NCBI GenBank assembly: GCA_019449655.1
Contig: JAHQXD010000003.1
Span: 99,611 to 163,610 of the forward strand
DNA length: 64,000 nucleotides
Origin: Ferrigenium straubiae
Lineage (GTDB): Bacteria; Pseudomonadota; Gammaproteobacteria; Burkholderiales; Gallionellaceae
Direction: 5' to 3'
Positions within the stretch are counted from its first letter, which is position 1. Each line of letters opens with the position of its first letter. Shown here piece after piece: positions 42,945 through 53,784 of the stretch. A model generated the notes under the pieces. It saw only the letters and a program-made list of their open reading frames with translations. It searched no databases and was not told the origin of the DNA. Position numbers and translations under genes: made by a program.

Positions 42945-45900
42945 TCAGGCATTGCCCGAATTCAGCGCTGCAATGATGCGCTGCGCCTCCACCAGCGCAT
43001 TCTCGTAATCGTAATCGTTCACATGCCGGTCCAGCCGGGCAAACTGCGCGGCGGCCTCCGTCCCCTTGACCTGCCTGTCTATCCGGCGCAGGGTGTCCAC
43101 CGCCTCGGAGTCGAAGGCTTGCAGTTGCGCGACCAGTTGCTCCAGGAGCGTGCCGAGCTGCACGGCATCCGCACCCCCCCGGTCAGCCGCACCGGTCTGC
43201 GCCGCCCAAGCCTGCAGATAGGTTTCGGCCGAGGCGACGACCTGGGCCAGTTCCATTCCCGCGGCCGCAATCAGCTGCGGATATTTTCCGGTCTCTTCTT
43301 TCCGGATGGCATCCTCCAGTTGGCGCGCCAGACCAGACAGGGCGGCCGCCCCGACGGTTGCGGCGATGCCCTTCAGCGTATGCGCGAGACGTTCCGCAGA
43401 CTGCAGGTCGCCGGCGGCAAGCGCATCCTGTATGGACTGTACGGCCTGGTGCTGGTTGGGAATGAACTTTTCGAGCACGGTGATGTAAGTATCCTCCCCC
43501 CCCATGCCGGCAATCGCCCGGTCCGGATCGAGGCCGTAAAAAACCCCGGATACGCGCCGAGCCGCAACTGCGCCCGGCTCGACCAGCGGCGCTGCACGCT
43601 TCGTCCAGCGTGCAAGCGCGGCATACAGCACGTTATGCTGGATGGGTTTGGAGAGATAATCGCTCATGCCCGCGGCCAGGCAACGCTCGCGGTCGCCGGT
43701 CATGACGTTGGCAGTCATGGCGATGATGGGCAGCTCGGCAAGCGCGGGATCCCTCCTGATGGCGCGCGTCGCCTCCAGGCCGTCCATGTTCGGCATCTGC
43801 ACGTCCATCAGCACCGCATCGAATTTCCTCTGTTTTACTGCCTCTACCGCTTCGGCGCCGTCGTTCGCGGTGCTGACCTCCATCCCGGCACGCATCAGCA
43901 GCTTGGTCGCCAGTTGCCGGTTGAGCTCGTTGTCTTCCACCAGCAGGACGCGCAGGCCGGACAGGCTCGCCAGTGCCGGCACGCTGGTCTTGCCCGTATC
44001 GACAGTGAGTTCTTCATGCTGAGAGGCGAAAGGCAGATTGAAAGCGAAAACACTGCCTTTCCCCGGCGTGCTTTCCACCCACATCGTGCCGCCCATCAAC
44101 TCCACGAAACGCCGGGAGATCGCCAGCCCCAGCCCCGTCCCGCCGTACTTGCGCGTGGTGGAGGTGTCGGCCTGGCTGAACGACTGGAACAGCTTGCCGA
44201 TCTGTTCGGGCGTCATGCCGATGCCGGTGTCGCGCACCGCGAAGCCCAGCACAAAATGGCCGGAATCCTGACTCTCTATCCCGATCCGCACCGTCACCTC
44301 GCCCGCCTCGGTGAATTTGATGGCGTTGCCGATCAGGTTGTTCAGCACCTGCCCCAGGCGCAACGGATCTCCGGCCAGGGCCTGCGGAATCCCCGGCTCC
44401 TTGTCGAAATGCAGTGCCAGACCTTTTTCCGCCGCGCGGATGCTGGCGATATCGGCCGCGCTGCGCAGCACCGTATCGAGCCGGAAGGGTATTTTCTCCA
44501 CCTCCATTTTGCCCGCCTCGACCTTGGAGAAATCCAGGATGTCGTTGATGATGCCCAGCAGCGAGTTCGCCGAGCGGTAGACCTTCTCCAGGTAATCCTG
44601 CTGTTCGGGCTCCAGCCGGGATTGCAGGCACAGGTGGGAGAAGCCGATGATCGCATTCATCGGCGTGCGGATTTCATGGCTCATGTTGGCGAGGAACTCG
44701 CTCTTGGCGTGGTTCACGGCTTCGGCGGCGGCCATTGATTTCTTCAACTGCCGTTCGGTGCGCTTGCGTTCGGTGATGTCCTCCTTGACCGCCACAAAAT
44801 AGGCGACATTTCCCTTATCGTCGCGGATCGGGGAGATGGTGGCCGCCTCGAAGTAGCTTTCACCGTTCTTCTTCTTGTTGTGGAACTCTCCCTGCCACAC
44901 CTCGCCAGCGAGGATGGTTTGCCACAGCTTCTCGTAGATCCTTTGCGAAAACGTACCGGACTTGAGGATGCGCGGATTCTGGCCGATGACCTCCTCGGCG
45001 CTGTAGCCGGTCACCTCGGTGAATTTCGGGTTGACGTATTCGATCGTGCCGTCCAGATCGGTGATAACCACGCTGGCCGGGCTGGTCTCCACAGCCCTGG
45101 AGAGCTTGATCAGTTCCCTATTGGCCTTTACGCGCTCGGTAATATCCATGAAAGTGACCACTGCACCCACCACCACGCCATGATGTAACTGCGGGTGCGA
45201 CCAGCATTCGACATAAAAGCCGGTGCCGTCGGCACGCCAGAACACTTCACCCTCCATGTGTGTCTCCATGCCTGACAGGAATGCCTGGTAAATCCGGCAT
45301 TTTTCCATCGGATACAACGTCCCATCCATATATTTGTAGTGAATCAATTGATGCATGTTCTTGCCGATCAATTCGCCGGCATTCCGGTAGCCCAACATCT
45401 GCAGGCAAGCTGGATTGCAGAATGTGCAATTGCCCTGCATGTCGATCCCGTAAATCGCCTCGGCGGCGGAATCCAGCAACAGCCGCAGCCGCCCTTCGCT
45501 GTCGCGCAACGCCCCCTCCGCCTCTTCGCGCTCGATCTCCGCTCCGGCCCTGGCGGCGATGATTTTCAGAACATCCCTACGCATCGGTTGCTGGTCGAGC
45601 TTGTGCCGGAAGATGGCACAAAGAATGCCGTTGACCTTACCACTCCTGTCACGCGTAGGTGCGCCGGCGTAGGCCTCCGCGCCCATGTCCGCCAGATCCT
45701 TGTCCTGCGGGAACAGCCGGCTGACATTCTCGGGATACTCGCGATAGCCTTCATGGATGGCAATCTCGCAGGGGGCGCCGGGCAGCGTATATTCATAATG
45801 CTCCACCGGCTTGCCATCCAGTTGCATGCCCAGGGCACGCATCCTGTTTCCCGCCACCAGTTCGCCGACAATGACGCAATCCGCACCGAGCAATTTGCAC

Positions 45901-48116
45901 AGATGACTGGCCGTCTCATGAAAGAACGATGCTCCGACAGCTGCAGCAGTGGTTTCGGTAATGGTGCGGAACGCGGCCTCCGTCCTCTTGCGCTCGGTGA
46001 CGTCGCGCGCCGAGTTGTAGATCAGCGGGAAGCCGTCGATCTCCACCCGCGTTGCGCTGACCTCGACATCGATGATGCTGCCGTCGCGGCGACGGTGCCG
46101 GGTCTCGAATATCGGGTTGCTCGCCCCCAATGCGGCGATCCTCGCCAGCAACTCCTGTTTCGGCCACTGTGCGTTCCACTGCGTCACGTTCATGGACAGC
46201 AGCTCCAGGGCTGTGTAGCCAAGCATGCGGCAGAACGCATCGTTCACCTGCACCACGTTCCCATTGAGGTCGAAAATGTAGATGCCATCGCTGGCCGTGC
46301 GCAGCAGCATCTCGTTCTTGCGGCCGGCACGCTCTACCTCGGCTGCCGCCTGCAAGGCTTTGGCCTGCGCGGAGACCATGAACCCGGTGAACAGCGAGAG
46401 CAACAGGCTGATGACGATGCCGACGCCGGCGATGACCCTGGGATAGCCCGAATCGAATTTCTTCTCGAAGGCGGGCAGGGAGCGCACCACCACCGTCCAC
46501 TTGTGTCCGGCGACTTCAAGGTGCTCGCTATGCCGGAAGCGCGCCCCGTTGTCGCGGGCGAAGCCATTGGGGTTCGAGGTGTACATCAGCATCCCTTCGG
46601 AGACCTGCTCCCCGTCGAAAATGCTGAGATCGAATCCGGTATCGCGCGTATCCAGCGTCCCGGACATCAGGTCACCCATGCGGAACACCGAAACGACCCA
46701 GCCGACGAAGCTGGCACGGCGCTCGGCAACGGTATTGCGCGGAGCGCCATGCCGGTAGACCGGCAGGACCATCACGAAGCCGTGCTGCGGGTTATCGGAA
46801 ACTTCAAACAGCAGTTTCACCTTGCCGGAGGCGACAGGGTTTCCGGAATCGCGCGCCTTCTCCATGGCCAGGAGGCGCTGCCCCGGCACTGGCTCCCCGG
46901 CTCGCGGAAAATCCCGGTCGGAAAGCATGTCATAGCCGAAGACCTGCGAGTTGCGTGCGTCAAACGGCTCGGCGTAGACAACGGGCGCATAAGCGTCGCG
47001 CCTGCCCTCCGGCCAGATATTGTAGAAAGGCATGCCCTCCTTGCGCATTGCGGCGATATGCCGACTTTTTTCCGCGTCCCGCACAAACGGGGCGAAACGG
47101 ATGGCTTGAATGCCCGGATAATCCTCCTTCAGCTGCAGTCTGTCGATGTAGTCGCGGAACTCGCGGCCGGTAATGAAACCGCTATGCGAAAACAGCCCGT
47201 CCACGCCGCGCATGACCTGCTCGTAGGCCTTCATGCGCTTGTTGATGCCGTCGGTGATGCCATGCACATGCGTATCGAATTCGATATGCTGGATCTGCTC
47301 GCTGTTCTGCTGCGAGTTATTCCACAGTTGATAGGTGAGCATCAGGGAAAAGGCCAGCACCAGCCCCGCCAATATCCGCGCATCCTGCCGGCTCACGCGC
47401 TGATCGAACATCGCCGGAAAAAAGCCGCTGCCGAACAGTAATATCGCTCCCAGGAATACCAGCATGGCGAGCGTGACAGGCTCGATGTGCAGGGTATCGG
47501 CAAGGCATACGCTGCCGGCCTGAAAGTGCGTGCCGAGCATCGCGGTATAGTGCATGCCAGAAATCGCCACCCCCATGATCGCCGCACCCAGCATCAGGCG
47601 CGGCAGGGGCCGCAGCCTGATGCGCCCGCCCTCATGCATCATCAGCAGCGCGCCCCATGAAGCGATAACGGCAACGGCCAGGGACAATGCGACCACCAAA
47701 GGGGTATAGCTGATCGGCGGCGACATCCTGAGCGCCGCCATGCCGGTATAGTGCATCGCACCGATGCCCAGCCCCATCAGCAGCCCGCCGGCGAATATTC
47801 GCCCGGTGCGGGGACGATCTGCGCAGCACTGTACCCAGAAACCCAGCAGCGCCGCAGCGATGGCGGGCAGGATTGAGAGCAGGGTCAGCGTCAGGTCGTA
47901 GGAGACTGGAATAGGCAGGCGAAACGCCAGCATGCCGATGAAGTGCATGCCCCAGATAGTCATTCCCAGGGTAAGGCTGCCTGTGGCCATCCACAGTTTC
48001 GCCGCGCGGTTGCTGGCAAGGCGCATCCGTTGCGCGTGGCTGATGGTGGCGAACGAGCCGATTATCGCAATCAGCACGGACAGGAGGACCAGCGGGATAT
48101 TCCAGGAAATCGGCAA
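42945..48116 (-). CDS. Giant MHYT-CHASE-PAS-GAF hybrid sensor kinase
   Basis: A 1723-aa inner-membrane kinase. Residues ~1-245 form an MHYT sensor with three motifs ([27 protein letters not shown]), proposed in the family to bind a metal and sense O2, CO or NO. Next come a transmembrane helix, a CHASE domain (~280-470) and another helix. Then PAS (~600-715), GAF (~725-875) and two PAS domains (~880-1125) follow. The histidine kinase has phospho-His1147 ([15 protein letters not shown]), the receiver has Asp1438 ([11 protein letters not shown]) and the Hpt has His1579 ([11 protein letters not shown]). Domain limits are estimates. It probably signals to the two response regulators downstream. 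Confidence 0.93.
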   Translation of the reverse strand: MPISWNIPLVLLSVLIAIIGSFATISHAQRMRLASNRAAKLWMATGSLTLGMTIWGMHFIGMLAFRLPIPVSYDLTLTLLSILPAIAAALLGFWVQCCADRPRTGRIFAGGLLMGLGIGAMHYTGMAALRMSPPISYTPLVVALSLAVAVIASWGALLMMHEGGRIRLRPLPRLMLGAAIMGVAISGMHYTAMLGTHFQAGSVCLADTLHIEPVTLAMLVFLGAILLFGSGFFPAMFDQRVSRQDARILAGLVLAFSLMLTYQLWNNSQQNSEQIQHIEFDTHVHGITDGINKRMKAYEQVMRGVDGLFSHSGFITGREFRDYIDRLQLKEDYPGIQAIRFAPFVRDAEKSRHIAAMRKEGMPFYNIWPEGRRDAYAPVVYAEPFDARNSQVFGYDMLSDRDFPRAGEPVPGQRLLAMEKARDSGNPVASGKVKLLFEVSDNPQHGFVMVLPVYRHGAPRNTVAERRASFVGWVVSVFRMGDLMSGTLDTRDTGFDLSIFDGEQVSEGMLMYTSNPNGFARDNGARFRHSEHLEVAGHKWTVVVRSLPAFEKKFDSGYPRVIAGVGIVISLLLSLFTGFMVSAQAKALQAAAEVERAGRKNEMLLRTASDGIYIFDLNGNVVQVNDAFCRMLGYTALELLSMNVTQWNAQWPKQELLARIAALGASNPIFETRHRRRDGSIIDVEVSATRVEIDGFPLIYNSARDVTERKRTEAAFRTITETTAAAVGASFFHETASHLCKLLGADCVIVGELVAGNRMRALGMQLDGKPVEHYEYTLPGAPCEIAIHEGYREYPENVSRLFPQDKDLADMGAEAYAGAPTRDRSGKVNGILCAIFRHKLDQQPMRRDVLKIIAARAGAEIEREEAEGALRDSEGRLRLLLDSAAEAIYGIDMQGNCTFCNPACLQMLGYRNAGELIGKNMHQLIHYKYMDGTLYPMEKCRIYQAFLSGMETHMEGEVFWRADGTGFYVECWSHPQLHHGVVVGAVVTFMDITERVKANRELIKLSRAVETSPASVVITDLDGTIEYVNPKFTEVTGYSAEEVIGQNPRILKSGTFSQRIYEKLWQTILAGEVWQGEFHNKKKNGESYFEAATISPIRDDKGNVAYFVAVKEDITERKRTERQLKKSMAAAEAVNHAKSEFLANMSHEIRTPMNAIIGFSHLCLQSRLEPEQQDYLEKVYRSANSLLGIINDILDFSKVEAGKMEVEKIPFRLDTVLRSAADIASIRAAEKGLALHFDKEPGIPQALAGDPLRLGQVLNNLIGNAIKFTEAGEVTVRIGIESQDSGHFVLGFAVRDTGIGMTPEQIGKLFQSFSQADTSTTRKYGGTGLGLAISRRFVELMGGTMWVESTPGKGSVFAFNLPFASQHEELTVDTGKTSVPALASLSGLRVLLVEDNELNRQLATKLLMRAGMEVSTANDGAEAVEAVKQRKFDAVLMDVQMPNMDGLEATRAIRRDPALAELPIIAMTANVMTGDRERCLAAGMSDYLSKPIQHNVLYAALARWTKRAAPLVEPGAVAARRVSGVFYGLDPDRAIAGMGGEDTYITVLEKFIPNQHQAVQSIQDALAAGDLQSAERLAHTLKGIAATVGAAALSGLARQLEDAIRKEETGKYPQLIAAAGMELAQVVASAETYLQAWAAQTGAADRGGADAVQLGTLLEQLVAQLQAFDSEAVDTLRRIDRQVKGTEAAAQFARLDRHVNDYDYENALVEAQRIIAALNSGNA

Positions 48117-48175
48117 GGCTAATACTCGATAAGTCTGTCTTTCCGCAATGCTAACTCAAAAACCCCTGAAATTCC

Positions 48176-48204
48176 GAAAAAAACGGGCGGCCGCAGCCAC
48201 CCGT
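48176..48204 (-). terminator. Intrinsic terminator of the copper chaperone gene
   Basis: On the minus strand ACGGGTGGC-TGCG-GCCGCCCGT has one mismatch and is followed by seven T. It lies 30 bases after the chaperone gene stop. Confidence 0.85.
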
Positions 48205-48234
48205 TCCCTCGAGCCGGAATCCGGAGATCGATTC

Positions 48235-48687
48235 TTATTTTTGCGCCGCGCCCTTCAGCGGCCGGACTTCCGCCTGGACATCAACCTTGACGCTGCGCTT
48301 GTCGGCCATTTCGATGTTCAGCGTCAGCGGCACGGTCGCACCGGCCTTGAGCTGCGCCTTCAGGCCGTTCAGCACCAGGTGATAGCCATGCATGTTCATG
48401 TCCAGCCGCGCATTGGCCGGCAGGCTGATGGACTTGACCTCATACATCTTCATCATGCCGCCCTTGTGCTCCATGGTATGCATTTCAGCGGTCTTGGCGA
48501 CGGTAGTGGAGACGCCGGTTATGGTGGCGGCCTGCTTGCTGGTGATGGACATGTACACCATCGCCATGTCCTGGCCGGGAAGCGTGGCGCGCGTCCACGC
48601 GCCTTCAACCTGGATGTCGCCCGCATGGGCGCCGACGCTCAACAACAGGGCTGCCAGCAGCCCGACGAACCGGTGAAAATTGATCAT
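48235..48687 (-). CDS. Copper chaperone PCu(A)C
   Basis: A 150-aa periplasmic protein with a signal peptide (FVGLLAALLLSVGAHA, ~7-22) and a PCu(A)C domain. Members hand Cu(I) to cytochrome oxidase. The first Cu motif is EMHTMEHKGGMMKM. The second motif, usually H-x-M, reads HLVL, so the last Met ligand is missing and nearby MHGYH residues may substitute. It is divergent from regB, which is notable because SenC/Sco copper chaperones often accompany RegBA. Confidence 0.88.
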   Translation of the reverse strand: MINFHRFVGLLAALLLSVGAHAGDIQVEGAWTRATLPGQDMAMVYMSITSKQAATITGVSTTVAKTAEMHTMEHKGGMMKMYEVKSISLPANARLDMNMHGYHLVLNGLKAQLKAGATVPLTLNIEMADKRSVKVDVQAEVRPLKGAAQK

Positions 48688-48845
48688 GACACTCTCCTGT
48701 TTATTATGAAGTGAAGTGGACGCACGGATTATACATGCCGGAAAACCACCTGCTTGTGGAACGCATTCTAATTGAAAGGTTCAACCCGGGGATGCGACAA
48801 AATGCCGCACGCCCCTCCCCCCGCCTCTCCGCTTACAATAGCCGT

Positions 48846-50123
48846 ATGGACAACACGATACTCTCCTCCCTTCCCGGCCACAGCCAGTTGCGCCGCCTCG
48901 TCGCATTGCGCAGCATGGCCGTCACGGCGCAGCTCCTGACGCTCGCGGCGGTCTGGAAAATCCTGGAACTGGAACTGGATTGGCAGCCGATGCTGCTGAC
49001 CATCGGCGCCCTCGCCGCAATCAATCTGTTTTCATGGCTGCGCCTGCGCAACGGCAAGCCGGTTCCCAACACCGAACTGTTCGTCCAGTTGTGCGTGGAC
49101 GTGCTCGCGCTCAGCCTCCTGCTCTATTACAGCGGCGGCTCAACCAATCCCTTCGTCTCGCTCTACCTGCTGCCGCTGGTGATCGCCGCCGCAACGCTGC
49201 CGAGCCGCTACACCTGGAGCATGGCGGGGCTCACCTCCGCCTGCTACAGCGTGCTGATGTTCTATTACATTCCGCTGCCGCACAACCACCAGCATGACGG
49301 CGACAGCGCATTCAACGCGCATGTGGTAGGCATGTGGCTCGGCTTCGTCTTCAGCACGGTGGTGGTGGCCTATTTCGTGGTGAAAATGGCGCAGGCGGTG
49401 CGCAACCGCGACGAGATGCTGGTGCGCGTGCGCGAGGAAATCCTGCGCAACGAGCGCATCGTGGCACTCGGCACTCAGGCCGCCGGCGCCGCGCACGAGC
49501 TGGGCACGCCGCTGTCCACCATGGCAGTGGTGATCGGCGAATTGCAGCATGAAGCCGCAGTGCAGCCGGGGTGGCGCGATGCCTTGAACATCCTCAACGA
49601 GCAGGTGCGCGGCTGCAAGCGCATCCTCGACAAAATACTGGCCAACGCACAGGTCAGCGTGGATACCTCGCTGCAACCGGCCGACCGCCTGATGGCGGAA
49701 GTGCTGAACGAATGGCAGTTGCTGCGCCCCACTGCGCAGTACCGGTATCACAGCGACGGCGTGCAACCCGCGCCGCTCGTCAGTGTGGATGCGACGTTGC
49801 GCGCCGCGCTGATGAACCTGCTGAACAATGCCGCGGATGCGGCGCCCGCAAGCGATGCCCAGCAGGCGATCGAAATCCGCTCGCACTGGGACACCGCCAG
49901 CTTCACGCTTGAAATCCACGATCACGGGAAGGGGCTCAGCGAAGAGGCGGAACTCAAGGCCGGCTCGGCATTCTTCACCACCAAGAAGGAGGGCCACGGA
50001 ATCGGCCTGTTCCTCGCCAATGCCACGCTGGAGCGCATGGGCGGGTCGGTGCGGCTGTTCAACCGCGAGCAGGGCGGCGCAACCACGGAAATCATCCTGC
50101 CGATCACGAGGGCTAGCGCATGA
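48846..50123 (+). CDS. regB: Redox sensor histidine kinase RegB/PrrB
   Basis: A 425-aa inner-membrane kinase with six N-terminal helices (~20-185). The quinone-site motif GGSTNPF lies in the loop between helices. The H-box AAGAAHELGTPLSTMAV has phospho-His217. The redox cysteine characteristic of RegB is kept as Cys257 in QVRGCKRIL. The catalytic ATPase domain follows (NLLNNAADA, GKGLSEEAEL, GHGIGLFLAN). It overlaps regA by 4 bases. ATG 48846 fits family N-termini. Confidence 0.94.
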   Translation: MDNTILSSLPGHSQLRRLVALRSMAVTAQLLTLAAVWKILELELDWQPMLLTIGALAAINLFSWLRLRNGKPVPNTELFVQLCVDVLALSLLLYYSGGSTNPFVSLYLLPLVIAAATLPSRYTWSMAGLTSACYSVLMFYYIPLPHNHQHDGDSAFNAHVVGMWLGFVFSTVVVAYFVVKMAQAVRNRDEMLVRVREEILRNERIVALGTQAAGAAHELGTPLSTMAVVIGELQHEAAVQPGWRDALNILNEQVRGCKRILDKILANAQVSVDTSLQPADRLMAEVLNEWQLLRPTAQYRYHSDGVQPAPLVSVDATLRAALMNLLNNAADAAPASDAQQAIEIRSHWDTASFTLEIHDHGKGLSEEAELKAGSAFFTTKKEGHGIGLFLANATLERMGGSVRLFNREQGGATTEIILPITRASA

Positions 50124-50668
50124 ATGAAACACATGAAGAATCCGCCTCGATGCTGCTGGTGGACGACGACATCACTTTCTGCAAGGTATTGAAGCGCGCG
50201 ATGGAAAAGCGTGGATTCAGCGTTTCCGTGGCAAACAGCGTCGAGGAAGCAATCCCCATGGCGGAAGGCAACCCGCCGGAATTCGCGGTGGTGGATCTGA
50301 AAATGGGCGGCGCGCCGGGGCTGACCTTGGTCAAGGTATTGCACCAGCTCGACCCGAATACGCGCATCGTGGTACTGACCGGTTATGCCAGCATCGCCAC
50401 CGCCGTCGAGGCCATCAAGCTCGGCGCGACGCAATACCTCGCCAAACCCGCCAATGCGGATGAAATCGTCGCGGCATTCGGGCACACTGCCAGCAGCGAC
50501 GTGCCGATCAAGGCGCAACCGACGCAAATCGAGAACCTGGAATGGGAGCATATCCAGCGCGTGCTGCACGAGCACGACGACAATATCTCCGCCACCGCGC
50601 GCGCGCTCAACATGCACCGCCGCACGCTGCAGCGAAAACTCGCCAAGCCGCCTTCACGCTCCGAATAG
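50120..50668 (+). CDS. regA: Redox response regulator RegA/PrrA/ActR
   Basis: A 182-aa regulator. The receiver has LLVDDDITFCKVL, the phospho-acceptor Asp in VVDLKMGG and the Lys in YLAKPA. The short linker leads to a Fis-type helix-turn-helix (LEWEHIQRVLHEHDDNISATARALNMHRRTLQRKL, ~140-174). RegA globally controls oxidases, CO2 and N2 metabolism in response to the quinone pool. It overlaps regB by ATGA. Confidence 0.95.
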   Translation: MNETHEESASMLLVDDDITFCKVLKRAMEKRGFSVSVANSVEEAIPMAEGNPPEFAVVDLKMGGAPGLTLVKVLHQLDPNTRIVVLTGYASIATAVEAIKLGATQYLAKPANADEIVAAFGHTASSDVPIKAQPTQIENLEWEHIQRVLHEHDDNISATARALNMHRRTLQRKLAKPPSRSE

Positions 50669-50681
50669 CCCATAAAAAACT

Positions 50682-50815
50682 CACCGCGAAGATCACAGAG
50701 TTCACGAAGATTTCTCCTGAAGCGCATCGTGCCGAACACTCGGCAAAACAACTCACATTTTTTGAACGACACTTCCATTTTTTCTTCGCGGCCTTCGTGT
50801 TCTTCGTGGTTTAAG
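50682..50815. repeat. Short CTTCGTG/CACGAAG repeats
   Basis: CTCACCGCGAAGATCACAGA (from 50683) and the opposite-strand CTTCGCGGCCTTCGTGTTCT (from 50781) are imperfect inverted copies of a CACGAAG repeat. A related copy lies at 29716-29745. They frame a 227-base intergenic stretch with no gene. Confidence 0.5.
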
Positions 50816-50895
50816 GATAAATCCCCCTCGCGATTTTTTCCGATCTCTCGTATAGTTTGCGCCGCATCCAAAAACAAAATCAAACACACCCACCC

Positions 50896-51771
50896 ATGAC
50901 CGACGAAAGCATCCGCCTCAGGCTCAAGCAAGCACTGGCCAATCTCGATTCCCTGCCCGCCATGCCGGACACCGCGCAGAAACTGCTGGCGCTGCCGCTG
51001 GATACCGATGAAGGCGAGGCTCAGATGCTCAAGCTGATCGAGCAGGATCCGCAAATTTCCGCGAAGATAATCAGCCTGGCGAACTCTCCGGTCATGGGTA
51101 TTCCGCGCAAGCTGAACAAAGTCTCCGATGCCGCGATGCTGCTCGGCCTGACCCGGGTCAAATCGGTCGCCGTCGGTATCGCCTCAATGTCCCATCTCGC
51201 CCAGTCTCCCGCAGGAAAGTACTTCAAGGCGCAGGATCTGTGGCTGCACAGCATGACCGTCGCCATCGTGATGCACACCATTGCACAAGCCATGCCGAGG
51301 GACACTCGTCCCAACGAGGACCAGATTTTCCTGACCGGGCTGCTGCACGACATCGGCTTCATGGCCCTGCACCATATCGACGCGGAGGCGAGCGACCTGC
51401 TGCATCACCAGTTGCTGGTGCAGTCTGATCGTCCCATATTGGAAGTCGAACTGGAAACCCTGGGAATCACGCACTGCTATATCGGCGCGCAACTGGGGCG
51501 GCATTGGCACCTGCCGGAAGAACTTATTACCGTGCTAGGCTACCATCATCCACCTTACGTCGAAGAAGCCGCTCCCGACAATCCGCTGGTGCGCCTGGTC
51601 AGCCTGTCCGAAAAAATTGCGCCGAACTACGGCATTGCCGAACATACCGGCGGCGAAATCCAGGAATATGAATGGGTGGAACTGGGCATCGCCCCCGCCG
51701 ACGTCGAAGATATTTGCGCCCAGGCCAACGAACTTGCGGTGCAGACCGCACAATTCAGCGGCGATCTCTAG
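50896..51771 (+). CDS. HDOD domain protein
   Basis: A 291-aa cytosolic protein. A single HDOD domain spans ~10-225 (LPAMPDTAQKLLALPLD, IEQDPQISAKIISLANSPVMGIPRKLNKVSDAAMLLGLTRVKSVAVGI, FLTGLLHDIGFMALHH). The HD pair is present in LLHDIGF, although most HDOD proteins are not known to be catalytic. Roles are in signalling and motility control. ATG 50896 is chosen because the preceding 13 codons lack homology. A GC hairpin follows its stop (51771-51789). Confidence 0.9.
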   Translation: MTDESIRLRLKQALANLDSLPAMPDTAQKLLALPLDTDEGEAQMLKLIEQDPQISAKIISLANSPVMGIPRKLNKVSDAAMLLGLTRVKSVAVGIASMSHLAQSPAGKYFKAQDLWLHSMTVAIVMHTIAQAMPRDTRPNEDQIFLTGLLHDIGFMALHHIDAEASDLLHHQLLVQSDRPILEVELETLGITHCYIGAQLGRHWHLPEELITVLGYHHPPYVEEAAPDNPLVRLVSLSEKIAPNYGIAEHTGGEIQEYEWVELGIAPADVEDICAQANELAVQTAQFSGDL

Positions 51772-51918
51772 CCCGGCTTTTCGCCGGGCGAACCGCGCCT
51801 GGCCCGCATATTTCATTGTTCTTCGTGAAATTCGACGAAAAGCCTTGTGAATATTGGGATGCGTACCTGTGACGTGAAATCCAATCTGGATTGCAGCCAA
51901 AATGGAAACTAATCGAAC

Positions 51919-51982
51919 GTAGGAGCGCAGCTTGTTGCGCGATAAAATTTCCGGCAAATCGCCCGGCGAGCCTGGCTCCTAC
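51919..51982. repeat. GTAGGAGC inverted-repeat element
   Basis: GTAGGAGC (51919-51926) pairs with GCTCCTAC (51975-51982). It matches 16130-16193 in the opposite orientation, with similarity reaching 50 bases further left. It fills the gap between the HDOD gene and the CZB gene. Confidence 0.6.
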
Positions 51983-52024
51983 ATGGAATGCCCCGTGAAG
52001 TATGCGGGTTAGCGATGCTGGCGG

Positions 52025-52453
52025 CTATTCTTCCTGAAGGTGCTTGTTAATCTCGGTCAGTGCCTGGATGATATGGCGCAGTGACTGGCTGTACTCGTTC
52101 CTGAATATCGCCGCCGCACCGGCGCGGTCGCCGGCCTTCAGCTTCTCGATAATGTGCAAGCCAAACTGGTGAAATTGCCGGTGGGCTTCGCTTAATTGCC
52201 GGTGTACTTCCAGGTCGCAGAACGGCTCCAGTACCGAACCGTTGATCCAGCTTCCCAACTGGCAAATGCCGTCCTGCCCGAGCGGGGCGGAATCCAGGGA
52301 TTCGCGGATATTCCCCTGCACGTGATGCCCCAGGCGGGTCTTCCACAATATGTGCGCCTCGGCTGCCGCAACGAGATTAAGCCGGCTGCGCAACTCGCGC
52401 TTGCGGGAACGATCGACCCCCAGAAAATCTTTTACGCCGCTCAACAGTGCCAT
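52025..52453 (-). CDS. Stand-alone CZB (chemoreceptor zinc-binding) domain protein
   Basis: A 142-aa protein that is mostly one CZB domain: AEAHILWKTRLGHHVQG (His of the H-x-x-W motif), CQLGSWINGSV (Cys ligand), and HRQLSEAHRQFHQFG (His ligands). CZB domains bind zinc and sense redox or zinc state, usually fused to chemoreceptors or diguanylate cyclases; here there is no partner domain. ATG 52453 was chosen over the GTG immediately before it. The palindromic site at 52508-52543 lies about 55 bases upstream. Confidence 0.85.
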   Translation of the reverse strand: MALLSGVKDFLGVDRSRKRELRSRLNLVAAAEAHILWKTRLGHHVQGNIRESLDSAPLGQDGICQLGSWINGSVLEPFCDLEVHRQLSEAHRQFHQFGLHIIEKLKAGDRAGAAAIFRNEYSQSLRHIIQALTEINKHLQEE

Positions 52454-52507
52454 CACAACCCCCCGGAATTATCTTGAGGTGCGTTTTATATGTGCTCCGA
52501 GAGGAAA

Positions 52508-52543
52508 GAACAATATGCACAAATACCTATATATTTCGGCCTA
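52508..52543 (-). promoter_or_regulatory. Palindromic regulatory-like site, copy 2
   Basis: On the minus strand it reads TAGGCCGAAATATATAGG and continues to CATATTGTTC, matching copies 1 and 3. The dyad core is 52518-52539, with 7 of 11 pairs. A TATAAA-type -10 (minus strand, around 52485-52490) lies between it and the CZB gene, which suggests activator placement. Confidence 0.55.
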
Positions 52544-52635
52544 GTCATTTTGCGAGCCAATAGTACAGTTCCGGCGATCAAGCCGCAGATTATCGGAGAT
52601 GCCCTATAATTAAGCTCCCAAGACGTCATCCAGCC

Positions 52636-53772
52636 ATGAATATCCTCCTCCTGCTCGCCAGCCTGCTTTTGCCTGCCTCGGCCTACGCCCTGCCTCCGCA
52701 AATACCCGCCACGCTCCCGCTGGCGGCCAAGTCCTACCTGCTGTATGACTACACGAGCAGCCAGGTCCTGGTGAACCAGAACGCCGACGAGCGCATGGAG
52801 CCCGCCTCGCTGACCAAGTTGATGACTGCCTATCTGGTTTTCGATGCGCTCGGGCATGGCACGCTCCTGCCGGAGCAAAACCTGACTATCCCCGCCGCCG
52901 CGGTGCGCAATGTCAGCGGCGAATCGCGCATGCTGCTCAAAGCCGGGCAAAACGCGACCGTGGATGAACTGCTGCGCGGCCTGATCGTGCAGTCCGGCAA
53001 CGATGCGGCGATCACGCTGGCGCTCCACATCGCCGGCAGCGAAACGGGATTTGTCGATATGATGAACCGGGAAGCAAAGCGGCTGGGCATGAACAACACC
53101 CACTTCACCAACCCGGTCGGCCTGCCGGATGCGCAGCATTACAGCACCGCATACGACCTCGCCCTGCTGGCCGCGGCCACCGTGCGCGACTACCCACAAC
53201 ACTATGCGCTGTTCGGACTGCGCGACTACACTTACAACAACGTCACCCAGGCCAACCGCAACCGCCTGCTGTGGATCGACCCCTATGCGGACGGCATAAA
53301 GACCGGGCACACCGAAACGGCCGGCTACTGCCTGGTCGGTTCGGTCAAGCGCGACGGCCGCCGCCTGATCTCGGTGCTACTCGGCGCGCCTTCCGACAAC
53401 CTGCGTGCCATCGAAAGCCAGAAACTGCTGAATTTCGGCTTCCAGCATTTCGATGCGGTGCGCCTGTACCAGAAGGATCAGCCGGTCAGCAAGGTGCGCA
53501 TCTGGAAAGGCACCAAAAGCCACCTCAAGATCGGCTTCCGCCAGGATCTGTTCCTGACCATCCCTAAAGGGCAGCTCGCCGAGCTCAAGGCGACGATGGA
53601 AACGCGCCAACCCATCCTCGCCCCGGTCAGCGGCGGACAGCAACTGGGCGTGCTCAAGCTGAGCCTCGCTGGCAAGCCCTATGCGGAATTCCCGCTGGTC
53701 GCGCTGGAGGACTCTTCGCTGGCAAATGTATTCTCGCGCGGCTGGGACAGCATCCGTCTGCTTTTCGAATAA
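52636..53772 (+). CDS. D-alanyl-D-alanine carboxypeptidase (PBP5/6 type)
   Basis: A 378-aa exported enzyme with a signal peptide (ILLLLASLLLPASAYA, ~3-18). Penicillin-binding motifs are SLTK (Ser58, Lys61), SGN (Ser120) and KTG (in GIKTGHTE, ~224). A C-terminal beta-rich domain and a terminal amphipathic helix (LANVFSRGWDSIRLLF) probably anchor it to the membrane. It trims the pentapeptide of peptidoglycan. The D-amino acid transaminase follows 12 bases later. Confidence 0.95.
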   Translation: MNILLLLASLLLPASAYALPPQIPATLPLAAKSYLLYDYTSSQVLVNQNADERMEPASLTKLMTAYLVFDALGHGTLLPEQNLTIPAAAVRNVSGESRMLLKAGQNATVDELLRGLIVQSGNDAAITLALHIAGSETGFVDMMNREAKRLGMNNTHFTNPVGLPDAQHYSTAYDLALLAAATVRDYPQHYALFGLRDYTYNNVTQANRNRLLWIDPYADGIKTGHTETAGYCLVGSVKRDGRRLISVLLGAPSDNLRAIESQKLLNFGFQHFDAVRLYQKDQPVSKVRIWKGTKSHLKIGFRQDLFLTIPKGQLAELKATMETRQPILAPVSGGQQLGVLKLSLAGKPYAEFPLVALEDSSLANVFSRGWDSIRLLFE

Positions 53773-53784
53773 GGGGATACGACA

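Noticed and set aside
45339-47441. 700-codon open frame opposite the hybrid kinase
   Set aside because: It is antisense to PAS, CHASE and GAF coding sequence with His/Gln/Arg-rich composition, and has no ribosome binding site or domain.
51535-51957. Minus-strand frame crossing the HDOD gene end and a repeat
   Set aside because: It runs through a dispersed repeat and opposite a clear HDOD domain.
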